Below, one piece after another: positions 48,776-58,649 of a stretch of DNA of 64,000 nucleotides. A model generated the notes under the pieces. The model was given only the letters and a program-made list of their open reading frames with translations. It had not been told where the DNA came from and did no database searches. This stretch comes from Brachionus manjavacas (taxonomy: Eukaryota > Rotifera > Eurotatoria > Ploima > Brachionidae). The stretch is from NCBI GenBank assembly GCA_019054805.1, contig JAHQIY010000037.1, positions 310,001 through 374,000 of the forward strand. The letters are read 5' to 3'. The first letter of the stretch is position 1. Each line of letters begins with the position of its first letter. The translations under genes and the position numbers were made by a program.

Positions 48776-51241
48776 ATGAGTGAAATAGGCTCTATAATCG
48801 AGGATATCGATTCAAAAAAGTGGAAAAAAATAAAAAATAAATCCCTGGATAAGGTAGTGGCTGCTTACAGAGCTACTGTAGCAGAATTAAAGGATATTGC
48901 GGAAAGCAATGATGCCACTGATACAAGGAAATCAAAGTGCATAGAATGCATTAGTAATTTTGAAAGCAAAGTTAACAAAATAAAACAAATAAAACTGGAC
49001 GCTGATGACGTAGATGAGCAGAAAGATGATGTATCTTCAGAAATTGAGAGACTTCGTCTGACTAATGAAGAATTATTATTAAGAAATGAAAATCTAAAAG
49101 AGGATAATCTTGAGAAAGAAAAAATAATATCAGAACTTAAGAAACAGTTAAATCAAAACGAGAGTCAATATTTTGACTTACAAGCTTCTGATAAGAAAAA
49201 AAATGTACAATTCAACGAGGATCTTCTTAACAACTCAACTGTCAGCAATAGCCAACAAGAAGAACAATTTCTAATAATGAATAAAGACTTTTACAAGCTA
49301 GATTATTCAACTATAAATAATCGCTCGCAAAATGATGTTTCAATAAAGTCGAAATCGAATAATTTAAACAAAATGTTATATAATATGGATCATAACGAAA
49401 AAACGCCTAAATCAATACTTATCAGTGATGATGATGCACAAAAAACACCAGAATCTTATTGTTATGAAAAAGATGTAATAAAAGATTGGAATCCAAAAAT
49501 TCACCAAGCAAATTCGGTTATTCATGATTACGATCGACAAAAAACACCTAAAATGTCTGACTATGTATCAAATGATTATAATAACATGATAAATAATAAA
49601 CGAAATTCAATTAATCATCCGGTCGAGATGAGAGAACAAATGTTTCCTTTACCGAACGATCCAATCTATAAATTTTTGCTCAACCAAAATATGGAGAATA
49701 AACCAAAACATCTTCATGTAAGTACACCAAAATTTTCTGGTAATAGTAAAGATGATATAGAAGATTGGCTTTTTATGATCAAGCAAGGTTTTATAGCAGC
49801 AAAAATTCCTGATGAAGATCGACTGAATGCAGTCGTCAATTTTGTGGCTGAGTTACCATTGTTAATATTAAAAAGACATATTGAGTCAAAAAGTAACTGG
49901 TTCGAGTTTGAAAAAGAGCTCAAAGATACCTTTAGAAACGTCGATAGAGAACATAAGATAAGAAGCGAACTCTCTAATTTAAAACATAAAGAATTAAATG
50001 TTGAACATTTTGTAAACAGATTTTTGACTTTGACCAATAAGTTAGGCTTTATGGCTGAGGAAGAAAAAATGTTTTACTTTAGAGAAGGTTTAAAAGAAAA
50101 TACAAAAAGAGAAATTATTTGTAGAAAAATCGTTAAGCTGTCGGAGGCTATCCCACTTGCGATTCAATTAGAATCAGCGGCTAGCTGCATATCTAAAGTT
50201 AACTTTGTTAAAACTAATGTAAAAAAGAAAAATAATAATTCATATAAAAGGGATACTTTCAAAGACTTACAAAAACAAAAAACTGTATCTAATAAATATT
50301 TAAATCAAAGAAACAATAAATCACATGATATTACATGTCTTAGATGTAAAAAGAAAGGACATTATGCTAATAAGTGCAGGGTAATATTAAAAAAGATAAA
50401 TTCTTTAGAAATTGTTACTGATTCGGAAGAAAAGATTTATATGGTTTCTTCTCTCTCGAAAAATATTAACTGTATACCATCAACTACAGGTTATGTAGGA
50501 GGTAAATTAATGAAAATAGGAATAGATTGCGGGGCTACCCATTCTATTATGAACCATATGACAGCAGTTCAATATAATATAGATATTTTAGCATGTGAAA
50601 ACAAAATAAAGACAGCAACAGGCAAAATTACTCATGCTTCTGGCAAAACGAAACCAATTGAAATTAAGCTAGGTAACAATTTATGTTTAATCGAATTTAT
50701 TGTTTTCGATCATGAAGACCATGATGTTTTGTTAGGTCTTGATTGGTTTCAAAAAACAAATTCAGGAATTTTTCCATCCCAAGGACTTATAAAATTTCCA
50801 GGTTCAGATTTTAAATTAGAAAGTAGCGAAAGTAATAAAGAAGAAAATATTTTTGATATTTTTCTATCTGATGTTAATCCAGAAACCTCAGATGATTATT
50901 TTTGGGAAGACAAATCATATAAGGTTAACCCTGTAAGTCCTTTATCATTCAATCAGCAAAAAGCTTTTGATAAAATATTAACCGAAGCAAAATGTTTATT
51001 TGCTAATTCTATAGAAGAATTAGGGAGCTGTGAGGTGTATAAGCACGCAATTAGGTTGATTGATGAAAATGTAGCTCCTATTTATAAACGACCATATAGA
51101 ATGTCAGAAAGCGAACGCCAATTTTTAAAAACCGAAATCAGTAAGATGATAAAAGCAGGAATCATTCGAACATCTAAATCGGCTTGGTCTTCCCCTGTAA
51201 TTGTTGTTCCAAAAAAGACGGAAATAAACGAATTTGTATAG
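48776..51241 (+). CDS. Gag-protease (and start of RT) of element A
   Basis: 821 codons. The order is an N-terminal coiled coil (about 75-130), a Ser/Asn-rich linker, a gag capsid-like region (FSGNSKDDIEDWLFMIKQGF onwards, about 320-480), a basic stretch and a zinc knuckle CLRCKKKGHYANKC near 521. A retropepsin-like site GIDCGATHS follows near 582, with Cys where Ser or Thr is usual, plus VLLGLDWF. The last 80 residues are the N-terminal RT region, ending where the frame is lost. Gag packages the RNA and the protease matures it. Confidence 0.88.
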   Translation: MSEIGSIIEDIDSKKWKKIKNKSLDKVVAAYRATVAELKDIAESNDATDTRKSKCIECISNFESKVNKIKQIKLDADDVDEQKDDVSSEIERLRLTNEELLLRNENLKEDNLEKEKIISELKKQLNQNESQYFDLQASDKKKNVQFNEDLLNNSTVSNSQQEEQFLIMNKDFYKLDYSTINNRSQNDVSIKSKSNNLNKMLYNMDHNEKTPKSILISDDDAQKTPESYCYEKDVIKDWNPKIHQANSVIHDYDRQKTPKMSDYVSNDYNNMINNKRNSINHPVEMREQMFPLPNDPIYKFLLNQNMENKPKHLHVSTPKFSGNSKDDIEDWLFMIKQGFIAAKIPDEDRLNAVVNFVAELPLLILKRHIESKSNWFEFEKELKDTFRNVDREHKIRSELSNLKHKELNVEHFVNRFLTLTNKLGFMAEEEKMFYFREGLKENTKREIICRKIVKLSEAIPLAIQLESAASCISKVNFVKTNVKKKNNNSYKRDTFKDLQKQKTVSNKYLNQRNNKSHDITCLRCKKKGHYANKCRVILKKINSLEIVTDSEEKIYMVSSLSKNINCIPSTTGYVGGKLMKIGIDCGATHSIMNHMTAVQYNIDILACENKIKTATGKITHASGKTKPIEIKLGNNLCLIEFIVFDHEDHDVLLGLDWFQKTNSGIFPSQGLIKFPGSDFKLESSESNKEENIFDIFLSDVNPETSDDYFWEDKSYKVNPVSPLSFNQQKAFDKILTEAKCLFANSIEELGSCEVYKHAIRLIDENVAPIYKRPYRMSESERQFLKTEISKMIKAGIIRTSKSAWSSPVIVVPKKTEINEFV

Positions 51242-54200
51242 ATTATAGAAAGTTAAACGAAAATACTTTAACAGAAAGATGGCCACTTCCAAATATTACA
51301 GATGTAATTGATAGAATGAGGGACTCGAATTGGTTCACTGCACTTGATTTAAAGTCAGGCTACTGGCAAGTAAAAATGGATGAAAGTTCAATTCATAAAA
51401 CTGCTTTTTCCACTCCAGATGGTCATTTTGAATTTTTAAGACTACCTTTTGGCTTAAAGAATGCGCCAACAGACTTCTGTAGGATTATGCAGATGACCCT
51501 AAGTGACCTTCCTTTCGTTGAAGTTTATATGGATGATATCACTATACATTCAAAAACCTTTCACGAACACATCTCTCACATAAGACAAGTTTTTAAAAAA
51601 TTAAAGGAAGCAAATTTAAAAATAAACCCAACTAAATGTAGCTGGTTTGCAAATGAAATTAAAGTGCTTGGTCACATTGTGTCTCATAATCAAGTTAAAA
51701 TGGATCCTGAAAAAATCAAAGCAATTGTTGAAAGAGCTCGACCAAAAAATTTAAAGGAACTACAAAGTTTTCTTGGACTACCTAACTTTTATCGACGCTT
51801 TATTAAGGATTATTCAAAAATTGCTCATCCACTTTTTGCTTTGTGTGCGAAAGATTCAGTATTTGAATGGAGTAGTGAATGTGAAGAAGCTTTTAACATG
51901 CTTAAGAAAAAATGTTCCTCATATCCAATATTAAGAATACCAAATCCTAATTCCAATTACAGACTCTATGTCGATGCTTCTGGGTACGCACTTGGAGCAA
52001 TATTAACTCAAAAAGATGAAAACGGAGAGGAATTCATGGTTGCTTGTGCTTCACGAACACTCTCAAAAACAGAAATAAAATATGGTATTTCAGAAAAAGA
52101 ATGCTTAGCTGTTATCTATGGTATAACACAATTCAGAAAGTACCTGTATGGAATAAAATTTACAGTTATAACAGACCATTCTGCGCTTGTATGGCTTAAG
52201 AACATTAAAAAAATGACAGGAAAATTAACCCGATGGTCAATATTTCTTCAGGAGTACGACTTTGACGTTGTTTATAGAAAAGGCTCTGAACATGGAAATG
52301 TGGATGCAATCAGTAGACCTGTAATTGACTTTGTAATTTGTATGACAACAACACAAGTTTTAAATGATAAAATTAAATTAGACGTGTGGGAAAATCCCAA
52401 CTTAATCCACTTCATCCAATTTGGAAAGCTTGTACCAGGTATTTCAAAAAAATTAACAACAAATATTCAAAATTTGGCAAAAAATTATCGTTTTGAAAAC
52501 AATAAACTTTTTATCCATAAAACTGGAAAATATTTAGAAGTACCAAAGCCAGAATTGCGGGCAGAAATTATTGAAAAGGCACACAATTTTGGACACTTTC
52601 AAACTGAATCCACATATCAGAGACTGAAAGACACATTTTATTGGAAAAATATATTTGATGATATAAAAAAATTTGTAAAAAAGTGCACTGTTTGCAATCG
52701 AAATAACAAAGAAATTGTAAAATACCATCCTGCACAAACAAGTAGCATTAGCAAGATTTTTAAACGTGTTATGATAGACCTTATTCTTGGTCTTCCTGAA
52801 ACTGATGAAGGATTCAATGGTATATTAGTAATAATTGAATTTGTAACAAGATTTTCGTTTGCTAAACCAATACGATCAAAATCGGCTAATGAAGTAGCTT
52901 CTATATTAACTGAATATATTAGTATGTTTGGTCCATTTGAGGAACTTTTATCCGACCAAGGAAGGGAATTTTGTAACAATGTATTAGAAAGTTTAAAAAC
53001 AAATTTAGGTTTTAAACATATCACAACCTCAGCTTATAATCCAAGAACTAATGGGATAACAGAAAGATTTAATCAGACTTTAGCAAATTGTTTAAGAAAA
53101 CATGCTGAAGCCAATATCAATAACTGGCATAAGTTCCTACCGTTTGTTTTAATCGCATACCAATCGAAAGTTCATTCGGCTACGGGTCACACACCTTTTG
53201 AACTAATGTTCGGAAGGAACATGATCCCATTTAATGATTATTCAACTGAAAAAGAAGATTCAAATGCTATCTTGGAAAGAAGTAAAGAAATTAAACAACT
53301 ATTTGAAAGTACACGTCCGTTAGCGCTAAAAAATTTAAAAGCATTTCAAGAACGTCAAATTAAAACACAAAATAAATCTACTAATATTGTTGAGAAACGA
53401 ATTGACATTGGAAAAACTGTATTCTTAAAATGCGAAGGACTTCTTAATAAATTAGAACCAAGGTTCAAGGGACCATATAAAGTATCAGGTCACACCAAAC
53501 GTGGTAATTATATTATTAAGAATGCTCTTAACGAAACTTTAAAGGACTCTTATCCGAGACATAAAATTAAATTGGTGGAAGACGATTCGTCTCTTCCAGT
53601 AGAGAGTGCCGAAATTGAAAGAATTCAAAAGCATAAAATAATCGATAACGATATTCTTTATCTTGTAAAATGGAAAAATCTTCCATTATCGGAATCATCT
53701 TGGATTCCCGAAAAGTATTTTAACAACCTTAAACTAATAAACGATTATAAATCAGGATTACAATTCGCTAAATCTCAACGTCCAAAGCGAAAATGTACAT
53801 TAAACAAAGCATTTTTTGTAAGTTTTTTATTTTTGTTTAGCATTATTCCTTCAATATTCACTGAAAATGTAAATAAAATAAAAGGGATAAATGTAAACGG
53901 TAGTTTTATGTTATGTTCGCATTCTTATCATAGAAAGATTGTTGATCTAAATTCACTATGTAAAACTAAACCCAAAAATACTAATCACATATTGAATAAG
54001 TATTTTGAATTGAAATCTAACCAAAATGTTGTCAGTTCGAAAATAAAACTAAATGTTTTAGGAAAATTGGAACACCAAGTTTATGGAAATGGATATCATT
54101 GCTTAATGAAAAAACATATTTTAGTTACATCAATGTCGTTTTGGGGTGAAAAATTTGAATCACTCAGAACAGAACCTGTGAAACTAACTAACGATGAATG

Positions 54201-55683
54201 CAAAATAATGATTATTACTAGAAAATGCAGAGAATCGCCTATGAATTGTGATGCTGAATATTGTACTTATTCTGCTAATCCAAAAGCAATATTTTCATGG
54301 TTAAATGAAAGAAAAAGCGAAACATTTTCTTGTTCTTTCTCACCAAAATTAATAACAGCTAAAAATCAATTTGATCATTTATTCGGTTTAAAATGTCAAG
54401 CGAAAGATCTTTTTTGTTATCTTCATGATTCCATTATAATATGGGATAAAACTGTTTATCACGAATGCCCACTATACAAAATCACGTTGGAAGATTTCAA
54501 ATTTGAAAGAGATAGCGATATTTTAATAAGTGAATCACATTTAGCAGTTCAAGCTTCCGGAATTCAATTAATTTGTAATATCTCAGTCTTAACAACAGTT
54601 GAAGGAATTTATCTGAGTAGAAAAATTAACCAAGATATAAATAACAAAGTACCTCAGAGTTCAACTGTAGAAGAAATGAAAGAATTGTTACTTGCTGACA
54701 ATGACTATAGAGTTTTCGAAGATATAAAACAAAAAAATGAAATTCTTTTTAACGAATGTTTAAATTTTAAATCGACGCTTAACCTTTTTTCAAAAAATGA
54801 AGACAAATATCTTACACATTTTCTTAAAGATGGAAGTTCAATTACCTTCTACACTACTATGGGTACAATTTATAAAGCGGACTGTTTGTCTGTAAGCGAA
54901 ATAGAAATTTTGACGGATACACGCAATGGAAATACTTCGCAGTGCTTTACAGATCAACCTATAATTTTTAATATAAAAAATTCGTCAAAAACAGGATTTT
55001 TAACTTATAACAATATTATTAGGCAAGTATCTAATCTTGTACATTGTAATAGAGTCATACAATATATACAATTGGTAAACCAAAACTACACTATTGTTAG
55101 AAAAAATTTTCAATCTAGTGTTGTACCTAATTCAAAAATTCAATTTTTTAATTTTGATTACTTGGAAAATAAGATAAAAGAATTAAACGTTCATCATAAT
55201 CCACTATTGCTTGATGGAATAGATCTTCTATCAACGTTTCAAGAAATAGTAAATCATGAAATGTCGGCTGGTACTTGGTATTCACATTCGTCAGACACTT
55301 CTAATATCAAAGCGAACGTCATCGAAACAAAATTGGAAATAAAGAATAATTTAAATATGATTTTTACGAAAACATTTGGAATTATTGCGTTAATCTGTAC
55401 TAGTATTCTCATATTACTTCTTTTATACCTAGGATGCAATTTCTGTGTCAAATGTTTCCCATACTGGACATTAAATTCAGAGAAAAACAAATTTTCTAAC
55501 AATTTAGAAAAACAGCGAAAATCTGAATTTACAGAAAATCAAAAGAATGGTGCAAATGAACAAATAGAAATGATTACAATTTCAAAAGAAAAAATAAATG
55601 TTGAGCCCAATATTCAAAATCAAGAAATTAGCGAAGAAAGTTTGGACTCAATCACAAATAAACTAATTTTTTCAACAAATTAA
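51184..55683 (+). CDS. Pol (RT, RNase H, integrase, chromodomain) fused to envelope-like region
   Basis: 1499 codons from the first open codon; no own start is evident, so expression should depend on the upstream frame. The RT core has YMDD at about 115-118. RNase H follows (YVDASGYALGAIL; ITDHSALVWLKN). The integrase has an HHCC finger (HNFGH...CTVC, about 466-505) and Asp, Asp, Glu in IDLILG, SDQGREF and TERFNQ. A chromodomain (YLVKWKNLPLSESSWIPEKY) falls at about 811-856. Without a stop the frame then enters a hydrophobic signal-like stretch (about 875-892), a Cys-rich 500-residue part and a transmembrane segment near 1400-1420, as in envelope glycoproteins. The envelope identity rests on topology only. 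Confidence 0.88.
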   Translation: MVFPCNCCSKKDGNKRICIDYRKLNENTLTERWPLPNITDVIDRMRDSNWFTALDLKSGYWQVKMDESSIHKTAFSTPDGHFEFLRLPFGLKNAPTDFCRIMQMTLSDLPFVEVYMDDITIHSKTFHEHISHIRQVFKKLKEANLKINPTKCSWFANEIKVLGHIVSHNQVKMDPEKIKAIVERARPKNLKELQSFLGLPNFYRRFIKDYSKIAHPLFALCAKDSVFEWSSECEEAFNMLKKKCSSYPILRIPNPNSNYRLYVDASGYALGAILTQKDENGEEFMVACASRTLSKTEIKYGISEKECLAVIYGITQFRKYLYGIKFTVITDHSALVWLKNIKKMTGKLTRWSIFLQEYDFDVVYRKGSEHGNVDAISRPVIDFVICMTTTQVLNDKIKLDVWENPNLIHFIQFGKLVPGISKKLTTNIQNLAKNYRFENNKLFIHKTGKYLEVPKPELRAEIIEKAHNFGHFQTESTYQRLKDTFYWKNIFDDIKKFVKKCTVCNRNNKEIVKYHPAQTSSISKIFKRVMIDLILGLPETDEGFNGILVIIEFVTRFSFAKPIRSKSANEVASILTEYISMFGPFEELLSDQGREFCNNVLESLKTNLGFKHITTSAYNPRTNGITERFNQTLANCLRKHAEANINNWHKFLPFVLIAYQSKVHSATGHTPFELMFGRNMIPFNDYSTEKEDSNAILERSKEIKQLFESTRPLALKNLKAFQERQIKTQNKSTNIVEKRIDIGKTVFLKCEGLLNKLEPRFKGPYKVSGHTKRGNYIIKNALNETLKDSYPRHKIKLVEDDSSLPVESAEIERIQKHKIIDNDILYLVKWKNLPLSESSWIPEKYFNNLKLINDYKSGLQFAKSQRPKRKCTLNKAFFVSFLFLFSIIPSIFTENVNKIKGINVNGSFMLCSHSYHRKIVDLNSLCKTKPKNTNHILNKYFELKSNQNVVSSKIKLNVLGKLEHQVYGNGYHCLMKKHILVTSMSFWGEKFESLRTEPVKLTNDECKIMIITRKCRESPMNCDAEYCTYSANPKAIFSWLNERKSETFSCSFSPKLITAKNQFDHLFGLKCQAKDLFCYLHDSIIIWDKTVYHECPLYKITLEDFKFERDSDILISESHLAVQASGIQLICNISVLTTVEGIYLSRKINQDINNKVPQSSTVEEMKELLLADNDYRVFEDIKQKNEILFNECLNFKSTLNLFSKNEDKYLTHFLKDGSSITFYTTMGTIYKADCLSVSEIEILTDTRNGNTSQCFTDQPIIFNIKNSSKTGFLTYNNIIRQVSNLVHCNRVIQYIQLVNQNYTIVRKNFQSSVVPNSKIQFFNFDYLENKIKELNVHHNPLLLDGIDLLSTFQEIVNHEMSAGTWYSHSSDTSNIKANVIETKLEIKNNLNMIFTKTFGIIALICTSILILLLLYLGCNFCVKCFPYWTLNSEKNKFSNNLEKQRKSEFTENQKNGANEQIEMITISKEKINVEPNIQNQEISEESLDSITNKLIFSTN

Positions 55684-55737
55684 TGCTATAAATAATCTAC
55701 CCTTGTTTAGTCCATTCGAGGACGAATGATTATTTTC

Positions 55738-55747
55738 AAAGGGGGTA
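55738..55747 (+). other. Polypurine tract of element A
   Basis: AAAGGGGGTA lies directly before the 3' LTR, the expected primer site for plus-strand synthesis. Confidence 0.75.
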
Positions 55748-55748
55748 A

Positions 55749-56112
55749 TGTTACGGTGTGAAAATAACCGTTTCAATTATTTAAATTAACCTTATCAATT
55801 TTCTCAACTTATCTAGATTTTATCTTTATGTTTTTATGAATCATTTATCATATGTCATAAATCTTTATGACCGATTTAATTCACAACTTATCTTTATTTA
55901 GATTCTTTATGATTAATGACCTTTTTAAGATACAACTACTGAATATAAATAGAAGTTGTAATTCTTAAAGAGGGGAGCTTTTTAACTTGTATTTTTCCTA
56001 TTTACTTTAAAATAATAATAAACGTTTAATCAACACGATTTTGTTCTTTGTCTTCATTCTATCTCCTCTGAAGTTAATCGAAGGTATTCAGGCCAAATTC
56101 CCTAGACTAACA
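55749..56112 (+). repeat. 3' LTR of element A
   Basis: 364 bp, no difference from the 5' LTR found by eye. It is followed by AACC, the same four bases that precede the 5' LTR. Confidence 0.95.
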
Positions 56113-56221
56113 AACCGATAATAATATAAAAAATTTGCAAATATTGCAAATTCGTCTTTTAACTTAGCAATCTTGATCTTAAATTATAGCGTCATCACGT
56201 GATCTAAAAGCTAAATTTTAA

Positions 56222-57935
56222 ATGGAAAGTTCATAAGCGAACCCAAACGAAATTCAACGTTGGAATTTTAAGAATTCAGTCAAACTAAATCTCAAAAAAT
56301 TGGAGAAACCTGTTAGTCACAAAACAATCTTTAAGCAACTCAAATATGTATTCAGAGACTCAGAATTTTAAAGAAATTACAGCAATTTACAATTTATCTT
56401 CGAACAAAATATGGATTATAAAGTTCCAACACGCCTTTACCGCTCTGAAAGTCTTTGAACGTTCAATCGAAATAAAAAGTGACTTCTTCAAGCTTGAAGA
56501 TGCCAAAAAATTACCAGAGACAAGAAGGTACTCGATATTAAGATTTCACTTTCTCCCAGATGATTTCAACAAGGAATTACTCCGAGAATTTTTCGATGCT
56601 GTTAAAATCACTGGACTCAAAGTTGAACAAATTTCAGAAGAAAGGTACAAAGATAGTCAATTTAAAAACGGTGTGAAACGAGTAAAAATTTCCTTCCCGA
56701 AAGAATCAGATCAGTTAGTTAGAAATTTGACTGGTCCAACAGTTCTATACAGATTAAAGTGCGTAATTTCAATTGCTGGACAAAAACAAATTGCTTTTTT
56801 TGTAATGGTGAAGGTCACAACATTGCTAGATGTCCTGTTAAAAACCAAACTTGCGAAAACTGTAATCAAAAAGGACATTTAACACAGAAATGCTCTTAAG
56901 CTGAGAGGCTAAAATCGATTGAACGAGCAAAAATCGACTATAGCGAACTAGCAATTCAGGAAGAAGAAGAAGAAACAATTCAAACAAAAACAAACATATT
57001 GGACATGATTAACAAAACTCCAGAGATCCCAAATAGCGAGTCGACTAATGAAGAATCTCTATTGTTGTCACAGTCCAGTCAAAAAAGTATGCATACTCCA
57101 GTTCTTTCAGTTAATCTTAATAAAGATTCTGATCAAAAAATATGCTCAAATTTGGAAAAATTAACGGACCAATCTTTAAAGTCATCAAAATACCTCTCTT
57201 CCAATGTTCAAACAAGTAAGCAAATCAAGCGCGTTTCAGACGATTCACAAACAGCAGAATCGAAAAAAAATAAAAGACCAAGCTAATGACAAAGAAAACA
57301 GTGAACTTAATGACATATTTCAAGACAATAAAATTGGACCGACTTCAAATGAAAACAACACCTATTTTATTCAATTTGCTCAATGAATTAAAGATAGATT
57401 TGAGTGAGGCAAATATTTATCTTATTTTTAAGAATTATCAGTTTGTAGCAAAACCACGCAACAAGTACGGAGGATGAGTAGCTATTTTAATTATGGAAGG
57501 AAAAAATAAAAAAAAATTATACTTGGGAAAGAATAATTAATTAGTTGTTTTTAGTCTTTATAACCCAACCAATGTTCTTCTGAACTTTGAGCTTTTTAAA
57601 ACAATTAATAATAAATGTAAAAACTACATTTTAGGTGGTGATCTAAACGCTAGAACAAAGCAAATAAGCTGCGTCGGGGAAAATGAAAATGGAATAATGC
57701 TGGAAAGAATAATTAATAAGCTAGACTTTTCAGTAATCAATGATAAGCGCCCTACTTTCAATATTTTCAATAGTAATTACTTTGAAATTCTTGATCTTTT
57801 TTTAGTTTCAACTTCATTAATTGACAAAATTACCGACTTCAAAGTCTTAAATAGTCAAGACATGACTAGTGACCATTTCCCAATCGAAGCATCAATTTCT
57901 ATGGGCTATCAATTTAAAAAATAAATCTACAGCTA
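56222..57935 (+). pseudogene. LINE remnant: ORF1 with zinc knuckles, then endonuclease
   Basis: ORF1 starts near 56,222 (stop after five codons) and runs with frame changes through FKQLKYVFRDSEF and ILRFHFLPDDFNKELL. Two CCHC knuckles follow at about 56,787-56,894 (CFFCNGEGHNIARC, CENCNQKGHLTQKC), frameshifted in a T run near 56,791. A Ser-rich linker leads to an APE endonuclease at 57,290-57,935 (GGDLNARTKQIS, LDLFLVSTSL, TSDHFPIEASIS). Several stops show it is dead. It continues after the inserted element B at 63,269. Confidence 0.75.
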
Positions 57936-57997
57936 AAAAATTTAACTTTAAGAAAGCAAACTGGCAATTCTTAAACGAGATTTTAAATTTTCAAATA

Positions 57998-58313
57998 TGT
58001 TGTAACTCTTGTTATTGTTACAACAATTGTCTCAACCAGTCTAGTTTAGAAACTGTTAAAATTAAAGCGATTTGCTGCAGTAATGCAAAGCAAATCGCAA
58101 CTTAAATAGAACATGTTTTTGTTAAAAATAAAAAACATTATTATTATTATTAATTTTTCTCAAATTATTTTTTTCTTTTTTCTTTTTTTTGTGATTTTCC
58201 ATTACTGGCTAGAAGTGGCCCTAATTATTATTAAATAAAATATTAAAAGAAGAAAAACTCTTAATTGTTTAATTTCCTTACTAAACCCTTCATAGAGACT
58301 AAGGATTTTAACA
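57998..58313 (+). repeat. 5' LTR of element B
   Basis: 316 bp, starts TGTTGTAACTCTTG and ends AAGGATTTTAACA. It differs from the 3' LTR by one T in a pyrimidine run. Confidence 0.93.
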
Positions 58314-58314
58314 T

Positions 58315-58330
58315 TGGCGTCCCTAGGTGG
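58315..58330 (+). other. Primer-binding site of element B
   Basis: TGGCGTCCCTAGGTGG begins one base after the 5' LTR, the position of a tRNA primer site. The tRNA was not identified. Confidence 0.55.
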
Positions 58331-58532
58331 ATCTTTTCTTTTCTATGAATAAAGACTAAGATTCGAACACTTTCAAAATTTAATACTCGTGCTTCAGGTC
58401 AATTTTAGTAAAAGTTTATTAAAGTTGAACACGTGTATAATATTAATTACATTACAGTGATCAAGTTATTACTGTGCTCTATTTATCTTTTCTTCAATTA
58501 AGAATCTAAATTTCTACTTTTTCTTCAAAAAA

Positions 58533-58649
58533 ATGAAATTTCTTAAATTTATTGCTATTGCAATTTTTTTCTTAATTCCTTCGAAAAAACGGAAGCATTG
58601 TTCTACAGAAGACACGTTTCGATGTATGAGCGTTTCGTATCCGCTTTAA
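58533..58649 (+). CDS. Small ORF with signal-like N-terminus, overlapping gag
   Basis: 38 codons starting MKFLKFIAIAIFFLIPSKKR, a short basic start and hydrophobic core like a signal or anchor peptide. It overlaps the gag start in another frame and may be a leader ORF or chance. Confidence 0.3.
   Translation: MKFLKFIAIAIFFLIPSKKRKHCSTEDTFRCMSVSYPL

Larger units (their letters stand above)
48310..56112 (+). mobile_element. Ty3-type LTR retrotransposon with chromodomain and envelope-like region
   Basis: 7.8-kb element bounded by 364-bp LTRs that look identical, with TG...CA ends and a 4-bp flanking duplication AACC. Between the LTRs lie a primer-binding site, a gag-protease frame, a pol frame fused to an envelope-like region, and a polypurine tract. 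Identical LTRs mean a very recent insertion. The RT is split by a one-base frame change at 51,211-51,216. Confidence 0.93.
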
